From the NCBI RefSeq assembly GCF_008831285.2, contig NC_045147.1:17772854-17836853 (forward strand): a stretch of 64,000 nt of DNA. The letters run 5' to 3'. Below the pieces are notes generated by a model that did no database searches, was not told the origin of the DNA, and saw only the letters and a program-made list of their open reading frames with translations. This DNA is from Nymphaea colorata (Eukaryota > Streptophyta > Magnoliopsida > Nymphaeales > Nymphaeaceae). This document shows, piece by piece, positions 23,779 through 33,107 of this stretch (the first letter of the stretch is position 1; each line of letters starts with the position of its first letter). Made by a program: the position numbers and the translations under genes.

Positions 23779-25188
23779 TCAGGTGGAAGGCGACCAAATA
23801 GAAGCGGTAAGAAGGCGCCTGCCCTTCCATTCAAGCAGGACCTTGTTTCCGTAGACCACCGCACGATAGCCGTCATTGAACAAGCCAAGCAGCAGCTTGG
23901 CCTGGCAATGGTTGAAGGTGCTTATGGGCTGAGGCTGGAAGGAGAAGGACTCCATCATCCACTCGGAACACTTGGAACCTTGCGCCTGAGTCTTGTCAAA
24001 GAGGCAAGCCAGCGAACCCTCTATCTTAGGACCGAGCAAGGCACTCTCGACCAAGCCCCAGGGACGGCCTTGGCTCGGGCAGCTCGCTTCCAACGAGTCA
24101 TAGATGGCTGAGTAATTGTGCAGCAAGTCCATGAAGCGACCCAAAAGGTGCCCTTCTCCATAGGTCGACCCCAACAGTTCGTCCTCCACTAGGGTCACCA
24201 ACCTAGGCTTGGAGTGAAACTTGTGCGCCGAGCTCAGGAGTGATTGGACGGACGCCGGCGAGTGGTTGGTTGAGTGCGGCAAATGCAGCATGCAGTTGAC
24301 CAGAAGAACTTCTCCCTTGAATAGTTTGACCGAGCCTGGTCTCAAGCGCTCCTCCTGGTCCAGCCGGCACTGGTGGAACGAGAACGGCTGACCGACGGAT
24401 GCCGCAAAGGAGGCCAGCCGGCGGCCGGTGTCGCCGGTGGAGACGAAAGGCCTTCGGCGGTCATTGGGCCGCGTGATTGCCGTGATGCGCAGGCGCTGGG
24501 GAGGACCGCCTTCCCGGTGAACCAGTGCCTGCATGAGCGGCGGCCACTGGGAACCCTCCATGATATCGTAGTCGATAATGTGGACGCCGCGTTCGAAACG
24601 GACGGCTTCGATGATCGCCTGGTTTGCCAGGAAGTGGCCGAACTTGATGTAGGGAGACATCTGCTGTAAAAGCTGGAACGCGGCTAGGAATTCAAAAGGG
24701 GACGCTGGTGGGCTGGAACCCGGTCTCGGACTGGCCGAGCCCTCCAGGACGTTATGGAGTCCTTGAGTGAAGTGGCCCGCCAGTCTCTCGATGTTGGTCC
24801 CTTCACCAGGCGACACCAACTCCCTGAGCCGCATCAGTATCACCCACGCTAGGTCTTCCCCTTCCTTCTCCCCTCCGGCCATTTCCTCCGCAGCTGCCAT
24901 TAACAAGTGCACCGACCTCAACCCCTTGCAGTCCATTTCGCTCGCCGGCGGCTCCACCGTGCAGGCGGAGACGTCGGACGTCGCCGCTCTCTCTGATTCA
25001 ACGCATGCCGGTGCAGTTCCATGTGCAGGCTGCGGACCGCAGCCGCCGATCGTCGACTCGAACATGCTGTTGAAGTCATCGGAGGTAAACCAGTCGGAGT
25101 CGACGGCCGGTAACCAATTGCTGCTGATGGAGAAGGGAGATACGGCGAAGTCGGGCTCGGCCGAAAAAGGTAGCTCCATCGGCTCCAT
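23779..25188 (-). CDS. NSP2: GRAS transcription factor, NSP2 type
   Basis: This intronless gene encodes 469 residues from the ATG at 25186-25188. The GRAS domain begins near residue 92 (SVHLLMAAAEEMAGG, leucine-rich region I), followed by SPYIKFGHFLANQAIIEAV (about 177) and the VHIID motif as VHIIDYDIMEGSQW (about 202). It ends with a SAW-type tail, RRLLTASIWSPST. The VDYDIMEG-type VHIID region and the SPYIKFGHF block are hallmarks of NODULATION SIGNALING PATHWAY 2. NSP2 acts in the nucleus with NSP1 in common symbiosis signalling and promotes strigolactone biosynthesis and arbuscular mycorrhiza. The frame extends upstream to an ATG at 25312-25314, but the added 42 residues are hydrophobic and unlike the family, and a TATA-like element lies between the two ATGs, so the inner start is preferred. 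No miR171h target site was recognised by eye. Confidence 0.92.
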   Translation of the reverse strand: MEPMELPFSAEPDFAVSPFSISSNWLPAVDSDWFTSDDFNSMFESTIGGCGPQPAHGTAPACVESERAATSDVSACTVEPPASEMDCKGLRSVHLLMAAAEEMAGGEKEGEDLAWVILMRLRELVSPGEGTNIERLAGHFTQGLHNVLEGSASPRPGSSPPASPFEFLAAFQLLQQMSPYIKFGHFLANQAIIEAVRFERGVHIIDYDIMEGSQWPPLMQALVHREGGPPQRLRITAITRPNDRRRPFVSTGDTGRRLASFAASVGQPFSFHQCRLDQEERLRPGSVKLFKGEVLLVNCMLHLPHSTNHSPASVQSLLSSAHKFHSKPRLVTLVEDELLGSTYGEGHLLGRFMDLLHNYSAIYDSLEASCPSQGRPWGLVESALLGPKIEGSLACLFDKTQAQGSKCSEWMMESFSFQPQPISTFNHCQAKLLLGLFNDGYRAVVYGNKVLLEWKGRRLLTASIWSPST

Positions 25189-25276
25189 GGTTGGAGTGGT
25201 GGCCGAATACCGGGAGCCTGGGAGAAGGGTCCGGAGTGGACGGAAATACTGCAGAAATGTTATGAAGGGGAGGAGG

Positions 25277-25284
25277 ATATATAA
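25277..25284 (-). promoter_or_regulatory. TATA-like box of NSP2
   Basis: The minus strand reads TTATATAT about 90 bases upstream of the preferred start codon. It predicts a leader of about 60 bases and places the upstream in-frame ATG (25314) outside the transcript. Confidence 0.42.
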
Positions 25285-26059
25285 GAAAGGAAGGCGGTTT
25301 CCTTCTTGTTTCATGTATATATTACAAAATGAACCTGACTATTGGCGAAGAGGCCAACCACATCCACCATGTTGAAAGGAAGAGAAAGAGAGAGATGAAG
25401 ACGTGAACTGGACAATTGAGTTAGTAACAATCAAGATACAAGTATTTTTAACGACGGCAAGTTTGCCCCATTGGTGTAAGATTTTCTTCAAATTGTTTAC
25501 TTACCCTTAAAAATACACCATTTTTGTCGGAAAAGCAACATTCAACGTCGGGGAAATAATAAATGTGTATGTTGAAAAAACTATGTCTGAGCACTTTATG
25601 AACATCAGTTGTCAAAATCGTCTTCGAATATATGAATATGAACGCCAACTCCAACTTGGGTATTTAGTCTATTTTAACGTCTTGGTGTTTTGTGGGGTAG
25701 TAGTAGAAAAGTACATGCGCATGGAAGTCACAAGTACCAACTTGACAGTACTGGTGTTGTGGGATTGGAGTCAAAAAAAAAAAAAAAGGTACCAATAGTA
25801 TTTCTAGTAACGGGCAGTTGGCCTCTCCATTTCAAAGTTTGCATCAATAATTAAGAGATGCGGTGTCGTGTATGAAAATTTCGTGCATCAATTTAATCAT
25901 CAGGACTAAAAATGCCCTTTGTTAATAAAAAAAAAGTTGTAGAGATAAAAAAAGAAAACAGAAAATGAAGATTTTGAAATTTGATAAAGCCCGAGCATGC
26001 CAGTCTGTATGTGCATATTATTGTGACTAATATATTCATATGAACAACAAAAAGTTGTT

Positions 26060-26420
26060 TGTATTTTTTTTTGTCTCTCTCATGTCATTATTTTGTACCT
26101 TTGTTGTTATCTCATATACATTATCTCATACTCAATACTTCTGCTATTATCTCATACTCCTATCATTATCTTATACTACTCTATGTCATTATCTCCGACA
26201 CTATTGATATAAGACAAAGACATGAATATAATAATGATAGGAGTATGAGATAATGGGTATAAGATAGAGACAAAGGTATGGTGAGGACATGGGTATGAAA
26301 TAATGACATGGATACAATAATACAGGGGTATAAGATAATGAGTATGAGATAATGACAAGGGTACAATAATGATAAAGAGTATGAGATAATGAGTATGAAA
26401 CAATGACAGAAGTATATGAT
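26060..26420. repeat. Inverted array of short degenerate repeats
   Basis: The left half (26060-26200) repeats units like TTATCTCATACTC, and the right half (26220-26420) repeats the complement, GAGTATGAGATAAT. A 24-base perfect inverted pair lies at 26146-26169 and 26231-26254. The whole stretch can fold into a long hairpin with several registers. Confidence 0.9.
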
Positions 26421-27113
26421 AACGATATGATTAAGAATATTCATTGTCAACATGCAATGTTAGGGTATTAAAGTAAACATGTATATTGGTAGTAGGGTTC
26501 ACCTTTTGACGTACACTGGTTATGTATATAGAAGAGCACGCATGACTCATTTTCCAATTAAGTCCGGCAGCTAACAGTGGATTGTTGATCTAGCTGAGCT
26601 CCCCATGACGAGGCGAATCGACCCACCATCAAATGATCTTTGAATTAAATTATAAAGCCAAATCAAATGATTTTGCAAATCAGTTAAATCTAATGTGGAT
26701 CTAAATTTTTGTGAAGTGCACCCCAGGGGTTTTATTGTTGCTCATAGTTCAAGTGAGCGGGAGAGACCCACCATCTCCAGTTGCTCACGGTCAAACTCGC
26801 CTTTGATATTCTTTTTAAAGGGAATGGATGACAGCAATGAGAAACAACGGAAATTAAGTAGAAGCAAACACTATTCTTGAAATAATAGCTTTACAAATAG
26901 AAGAAGCGACAATTTTGGCTTTAAATATTAAAATATAACGTGAGCAATCGATTCAACCAGAAAACGATGGCCTCACCATAGACAACCCCGTTAGGTACTC
27001 CCTCGGTCAACAAACCGACCAGTTTCCATCAGGTGACGGCAACATCCAAGTGTATTGGCGGTAGATGTTGTTAACATCAGTAACTTAAACGTATTTTAAG
27101 ACAATTATTATCA

Positions 27114-27355
27114 CCATAGTTGGCAAACTTATGACTCGTCTTCGGATAAGCATATCATGGTTGGGTCAGTGAGTTGACTCGTCGACTCGATCGAGTTCTA
27201 AAATAACTAGAATCGAGCGAGTCAAGATGAGTTAGGAGCGAGCCAAACTGAGTCAGAAGCGAGCTAGGGTGAACCAGGCCAACCTTGACTTATAGTCAGG
27301 TTTTTTAGTGTTTCGAACAATTTCCAAACCAATTCCACGAGTCAGCCAACTATGG
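27114..27355. mobile_element. MITE-like element with 11-bp terminal inverted repeats
   Basis: CCATAGTTGGC at 27114-27124 is matched by its exact reverse complement GCCAACTATGG at 27345-27355. The sequence TATCA occurs just outside both ends and may be part of a target-site duplication. The interior is rich in GAGTC/GACTC words and contains a self-complementary CGACTCGATCGAGTT. It has no coding capacity. This fits a hAT-type non-autonomous element; the superfamily is inferred. Confidence 0.62.
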
Positions 27356-29918
27356 CTATCACAAACACATACAAAGTAACTTAACGTGAAATTATGACTA
27401 GATTACGCGAGACAATCTCTTTTATCAGTTACTTTTCCTTGTTAAATTTCATATATTTTAATTAAACTGGAAAGCTCCCATTTTACAGCTTTTAATGTAA
27501 AGCAACTCGAAAAACAAATATCATTAATTCATTGTGATCTATATTTATGGTCACCGCGATCGGTTTTGATGATATATGGATGGTCATTATTATTAAGACA
27601 TGCGTCGCTCTTTCTGAAAGAAAAGAATGCATAATCTTTCTAGTTGCTGCATGCCTTTTCATAACCAAGCTTGCAAAACAAATAAAAAAGAGCTTAAGTG
27701 CAGCAAGTGGGCGATATTTATATGGTGCATCGTCTTCCTCTATTGTCTCCTTCTCAACTGACTCAGATATTGCAAGAGATGCAGGCGACATCAATACGAC
27801 GTACGTAAGGGCCTCACTTTCAATCGTATCAACTTGCACTTGGAAGCCTGGCTCTTTCAATTATTGCCTGGCTCTTCCAATTCATTTTTTTGTTTCTTTT
27901 CTTCTAATTAAACAACATTTCATGCACTAGCTGAAGATCTTTGATTGGCATCTGTTGTTATCAGCAAAAAGTGCGTACTTGAGGTAATGGATTCAGGCCG
28001 CCAACAGGTTTTTGGTCATTCACCATACTAAAATCTTCGAGAATTTATAAGAGTTAGCTAAATAATTAGTTATTCTGGTTCTTAACCTTTTTTTTTCTGC
28101 ACAAACAGATGGAATTAATCGGCTAAATTAGGAGCCGAGCTTGGTTAGGAGTAGGCCGGTTTATTACAATAGGCATATAGGCCGCGTCTTGATCCTAGGT
28201 GATCTGAAAGCCCTTCATATCTCATATTTTGCATGTAGAATCTCAGGTCCAAGGGCTTTCAATTGAAAAGAGATCTACAAATCATGCAATTAAAATACAT
28301 GGATTCAGAAGCTGTGATGCAGTGGGTTTTTGGGTTTTTGCCAATTGACCGCTGCGCCCTTATAGATCACAAAATATTGCAAAAGTAGTCGCTTTTTTTT
28401 TTCAAACAAAATAAATATTAGTTGTTCTTGTTATTAAGAATATTCCGTAGTTGAAACCCTGGGTTCGCAGCCTTCGTTCTGATGTGCAGATGGTATTATG
28501 TAAAGGTTTCAAAACGAATGATCAGCGCCTTAGCGGTTCTAATTAAGCAACAATTAAAGCATGATTTCATGTTGATGATTCTTACAGTTCTTTTGTTGCA
28601 GTTAATTAAGTATGTCAATATAATGATTTTTCAATTAGAGTTTGACGTCACATAAATACTGTTGAGGAAATTGTATTTTACGAAGACGAAGCATGTTCAA
28701 ATGATTTGAGTTTCTTGTCACCCGGCAGAAGGCCGAAGCCTCCACCAAACTGTTTATCCTCTTAAGGTTTAGGGTCTGCTTTCGATGTTTCGAGGTGCCT
28801 GCTGCTCCCACCGTACTTTAGCTTACACATCGGTGATCCATGTTTTGTAGCACAGAGAGTTGATGCTACGAGGACTTGAAACGAGAATCAGCCATCTACA
28901 GACGTCCACCTCAACCATTGCGTCAGCTCCTTTGGGGATAATGGTTGTCAACTGTACAAGGTAAAGACAATGTAACGTATTCCGCGATGTGGTCTGCATG
29001 GAAGATTTTTCTTTTTTTCTTTTTTAATGATCTGAGCACCGACCTTAGATCTTTAGTTGGTAGAAGACCATGATTAAGAAGGTGTTTGGTTATCTCCAAG
29101 CTAGTGTGATAATAAATGGATTTGATAAGAACAACATGGTGTTTTTAAAACATATATATATGTTTCAAGAATACCATATGAACTAATCTGATGTGATCAT
29201 GTCCAGCATTAATTTGGTCGTTCAACTTAGGAATGACATCAACCATTACATCATATTTTCTAGAACGAACACATGTGGTTCTTTAATAATATGTTCCACT
29301 ACCATAGTCTCCTTCTTAAGAGCGCCCTATTAGGTCTTCAGACATTGAAATTTATGAATTTGAGTTGGGACTTGTTTGGTCCAGTGTTGGCATAACTGAA
29401 TATATTGAATTCCAGGCTATTGATTCGGTTATTTGGTTGATTTTAGTGACTCAATCGGATCATGACTCGTGCAAAACTATGGTTCTGAAACATTAATCGA
29501 AACTCAAATCCAAATAGGAGTCGGATCTCATGGTACTATTGTGATTCCAGATCCAATTACTGCATGCCCTTTTGCTGCTGGACTGCCGGAAATTAGTGGA
29601 TGAGATCCGGTCCTTTTCATGCGGGAAAGGTGAAACGTACCGTGTGCTTAGATCTGACAATGACAGGAACCGGGTTAAATTATTTCCAACTCAGATCTGA
29701 ATAGACGTTGCCGGATTTATTCATGGCACAACTTGGACTCCAATAATGCCCACTGCCCAAATCCTAGAAAATTCGCCTTATTAGTTCCAATTCTTAAAAC
29801 ATTTATGGGGCCGCCAGTTCAGTTAGAAGAACCATGTCATTTTCATTCATAATATGTTCAACTTCTAATATCTGAATTACTAATAAAGTATTCAATCTAA
29901 GTGTAGCCTGTAGACTGC

Positions 29919-30115
29919 ACTCTCCCTCTGGGGAAAAACTTTATCTGCAGCTAGGAAGGTTATAGTTCAAACTTCATTGCCTTCTCAGAAATTTGAGTTT
30001 CTGTATCAATATTGTAATCCCCCTTCTAGGGAAAACTTTGTCTGCAGCTTGGAAGGCTAGAGTTCAAATTTCATTGCCTTATCAAAAACTTTCGTTTTAT
30101 GTATCGATTTTGTGA
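29919..30115. repeat. 97-bp tandem duplication
   Basis: Two diverged copies, aligned by CTGCAG at 29945 and 30042. Both contain GTTCAAA followed by TTCATTGCC, a weak B-box-like word, so the unit may be part of a SINE-like or tRNA-derived sequence. Confidence 0.78.
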
Positions 30116-31020
30116 TATACTGCAAGGGCATTAATATGTAAATGGAAAAAATTACCATGAAGTATTAATATAAAAATAGCAATCTTTTGGGCTTGTGTGG
30201 GCATTTGCCCACACAGTGGCTACACTGCCCTCCGCCCCTGCCCCTGATACTGACAGGGGCAGCACCTTTGTATTGGAAGAAGTCATTTGCATTGACATTC
30301 ACATTTTCAGTTGAGTTCATGCCATCGACTTATTATAAGCTTGGCATTATATGTATTCTGCCCGTGAGGTACATGGTACGCATATTCCTTTTTGAGTTTC
30401 CTTAAACAAAACCTTTTTTTTTTTTTTTTTTATCGATATTTGAGGCACTTGAACAAAAGTTTGGCTTTTATATTTACAATTTAATGTACATAATTTAATT
30501 TGATTGAAACTAAATGATCCTTATCAAAGTCTAGTATATGAGAATCCGGCGTCTTAGGCCAGGTCGAGAACAAACAACTAACAAGTACCTCCCAAATAGA
30601 TTATCAATGTTTTTTTTTGTGTAATCTAACTTTATAAAGTTTATTTTTAAAAATTAATTGGCGAGAAACATATATTACATCAGTTTTTCAAGTTTAGAGG
30701 CATTTGTTTACTCATCAAAAAAATTCATGGCTCCTATAATATGACTCGTAGGAGTTGAACTGGGGCTGCCTTAATGATTGCTGGGAGCCAAATATTTTAT
30801 CTAAATGATCAAGATTTAAAAAAATACAATATAGATACTAAATTATCTCCAGCCCCTCAAGTTATGGCTCAAATTTGTTACTAGGAATTTGAAGATGATT
30901 GAAACTTGGATGAAGTTGTCAATATTTGAGTTGAGCAAACAAAAACATGCCTAATATTAAAATGGGTAAACCATATGGGTGTTGTGTTTCATGGACAAGA
31001 TTAAAAATATAACAAACGTA

Positions 31021-31025
<5 letters not shown>

Positions 31026-31052
<27 letters not shown>
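31026..31052. repeat. (TA)n microsatellite
   Basis: A TA dinucleotide run about 1 kb upstream of the F-box gene. Confidence 0.95.
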
Positions 31053-32000
31053 TTCTTTTTAAAATCAATATCATAAACTGTAAAATGATGGTCATTCGTT
31101 TTAAATTATTATGTGATATTATTATTTATTCATAAAAAACACATTCTTGAGTTAATTACACAAGGCCGAAACTTCAATCTAACTCAAGTAAAAAAAAGTA
31201 TCAAACACTTTCTGTTGAGCGCGTCTGCGGCTTTCTTCCGGTTCTCAGTTACGGAACTTAGAGAGTGGTATTGTATTTATGGTTGTTTTAATAGATCACC
31301 TAAAAAGATTGAATATATTAACCGTCACAACTGAAAGAGCTTCCAAAAATAATAAGAAGCATTCTGTAATATGATTTAGAACTCTGGACCCTTTTTCGCA
31401 AAAAATCCCCAAAATGGAAGCGCGAAAAAGCGTACCCGCCCAAGCCCGGAGGTGCGTTTAGGCTTCTTTTTGAATTACATATATACCCACAGTTATTCCG
31501 CTAATTCTTTGCAGGAGAGCGGTATCGTCTTCGAGATTTAGTTAAGCGAGAGGATGTTATAGTAGTTTACTCCAGGACGACGAACCTCCATATTCCGTTT
31601 ACCCCGAGAAAGAAAGCCACGATATCCCATTTTCTTTTCTTCTCTTCTCACGGGGTGACGCCGTCGACGGAACGCTTTCCTCCTTCTGCCTTCGGCGGAA
31701 ACCCTAAAGTGAATCACAGAAGCAAAAAGAGAAGCTCAGATTCGATCGTATTGATCAAAATTCGATAGGTGAAAACGCTGATCTTTCCATCTTCCTCCCC
31801 CTACCTTATTCTTTCTCTCTATCTCGCGAATCTTTGTTGAATTATTCGCGTCGCGCTGAAAGGGAGAGAGATCCAATTGTAGTTCTTAAATTAGGTGATC
31901 TGGCTCATATGTTTAGGGAAATGTGGGGTTTCTCTGTCGATTTGTGTCAAAATTAGGGGAATTTTGGGTCTTTTTTTCTGCTGACTTGGGTGAGGCCGAG

Positions 32001-33107
32001 ATGGTAGAGAGGAGCGTCTGGTATAGGCTTCCTGAAGAAGTAACCGAAAGGATTTTCTCCTATCTGCCGATTGCGTCCGTGCTTCGGTGCCGGTGCGTCT
32101 GCAGATCTTGGAACTCTCTTCTGAATTCCAGGTCGTTCTTGGAGTTGTGGGGGAGAGTCTCGCCTCGGGATTTCTTCTTCCTCGTCTACCACAATTCCCA
32201 GTTGGTTGCTGCCTATTCTCCGAGCTCCGGGCGGTGGAACAACCTTCCGATATTTGATCGTTGTTCTCTAGATCCCGGGCGAGTTCTCCTTCTTGCGTCC
32301 TCTGGCGGCCTTCTGTGCTTTAGGAATAGGAATTCTGATTATCCCACGTTGATTGTGTGTAACCCTGTCACTGGGACCAGTAGGGTCCTGCCTGAGATGC
32401 TTCGCGTCCGTTACATCGATATAGTGGGGATGGTTGCGGACAAAGCGAGCAATTCCTACAGAGTTCTTGTAACCGGGACTACTGAACCAACTTCTAATGA
32501 GAGCATCACTGAGGTTTATGATTCCAGAGTAGAGGGCTGGATCCACCACGGCTTTTCCAAGCTGGATTTCTTGCAAGTCTGGTATGAAGTCCATGCAATT
32601 TGGCAGAACGGATCTTTCTATTGCTTGGCTACTCCGGTGAACACTGCTCGTGGCTATCGGTTTATTTGTTATAATTTGGAGAGAAGGCAGTGGTTGGATC
32701 TCAATGTTAAGATGCCATCCAGCGATATAAGGTCCCCTTCGTTGGTGGTTTGTGGAGATAAGATCCTGTTGACTGGAAAGATTGTTGTGGATTACTTCAT
32801 AAGAAGCATATGCATTTGGGAGCTTAACTGGGGCAACCTAAAGTGGGTCAGGGTGGGAGAGATGCCTGAAGATGAGCTGACCAAGATTATGTCTCCATAC
32901 TCAGTGTTGCTTCAATGTCAAGGTCTGAATGATCTCATGTGCTTTAGCACCCATAGGGGTTGGCAGTCGATAATGTATGATTTGTCAGAGAGGAGGTGGC
33001 AATGGTTACCTGAGAATGATGCGTATGAAAAGAATCATACGGTGGCTATGGGGAGAAACAGTCTTATTGGTTTGCCATATGAGCCTAGCTTGTCTGCAAA
33101 AGTTTGA
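32001..33107 (+). CDS. F-box protein with kelch/beta-propeller-like C-terminal region
   Basis: The 368-residue protein starts at the ATG at 32001 (MVERSVWYRLPEEV). The open frame extends 26 codons further upstream but contains no ATG there. The F-box is at about residues 8-48 (LPEEVTERIFSYLPIASVL ... CRSWNSLL), the part that binds SKP1/ASK in an SCF ubiquitin ligase. The rest looks like an F-box-associated or kelch-like propeller, with blocks such as SSGRWNNLP, GGLLCFRN, VCNPVTGTSRVLP, YDSRVEGW, ICIWELNWGNLKWVRVGEMP and YDLSERRWQWLP spaced roughly as propeller blades. This region normally selects the substrate, which is unknown here. The arrangement resembles single-copy F-box proteins of the At5g15710/At3g61590 kind; an exact orthologue cannot be named. 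The coding part has no intron; a 5' UTR intron is possible (donor-like AG|GTGAAAA near 31768). Confidence 0.88.
   Translation: MVERSVWYRLPEEVTERIFSYLPIASVLRCRCVCRSWNSLLNSRSFLELWGRVSPRDFFFLVYHNSQLVAAYSPSSGRWNNLPIFDRCSLDPGRVLLLASSGGLLCFRNRNSDYPTLIVCNPVTGTSRVLPEMLRVRYIDIVGMVADKASNSYRVLVTGTTEPTSNESITEVYDSRVEGWIHHGFSKLDFLQVWYEVHAIWQNGSFYCLATPVNTARGYRFICYNLERRQWLDLNVKMPSSDIRSPSLVVCGDKILLTGKIVVDYFIRSICIWELNWGNLKWVRVGEMPEDELTKIMSPYSVLLQCQGLNDLMCFSTHRGWQSIMYDLSERRWQWLPENDAYEKNHTVAMGRNSLIGLPYEPSLSAKV

Larger units (their letters stand above)
25400..32000. other. Intergenic DNA between NSP2 and the F-box gene
   Basis: About 6.6 kb with no supportable gene. The first 0.5-1 kb is the NSP2 promoter side and the last 0.5 kb the F-box gene promoter and leader. 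Open frames of about 125 codons overlap on both strands at 27492-27930 without recognisable domains. An inverted and tandem array (26.06-26.42 kb), a MITE-like element (27.1 kb), a 97-bp duplication (29.9 kb) and a TA run (31.0 kb) are listed separately. Confidence 0.6.

Noticed and set aside
28440-28510. Possible tRNA gene or tRNA fragment (GGGTTCGCAGCC)
   Set aside because: Only the B-box-like word is present. No acceptor stem, anticodon arm or A-box could be paired around it.
31923-32000. A longer N-terminus for the F-box protein
   Set aside because: The extension begins at a GTG, not an ATG, and the added residues are not F-box-like. The first in-frame ATG is 32001.
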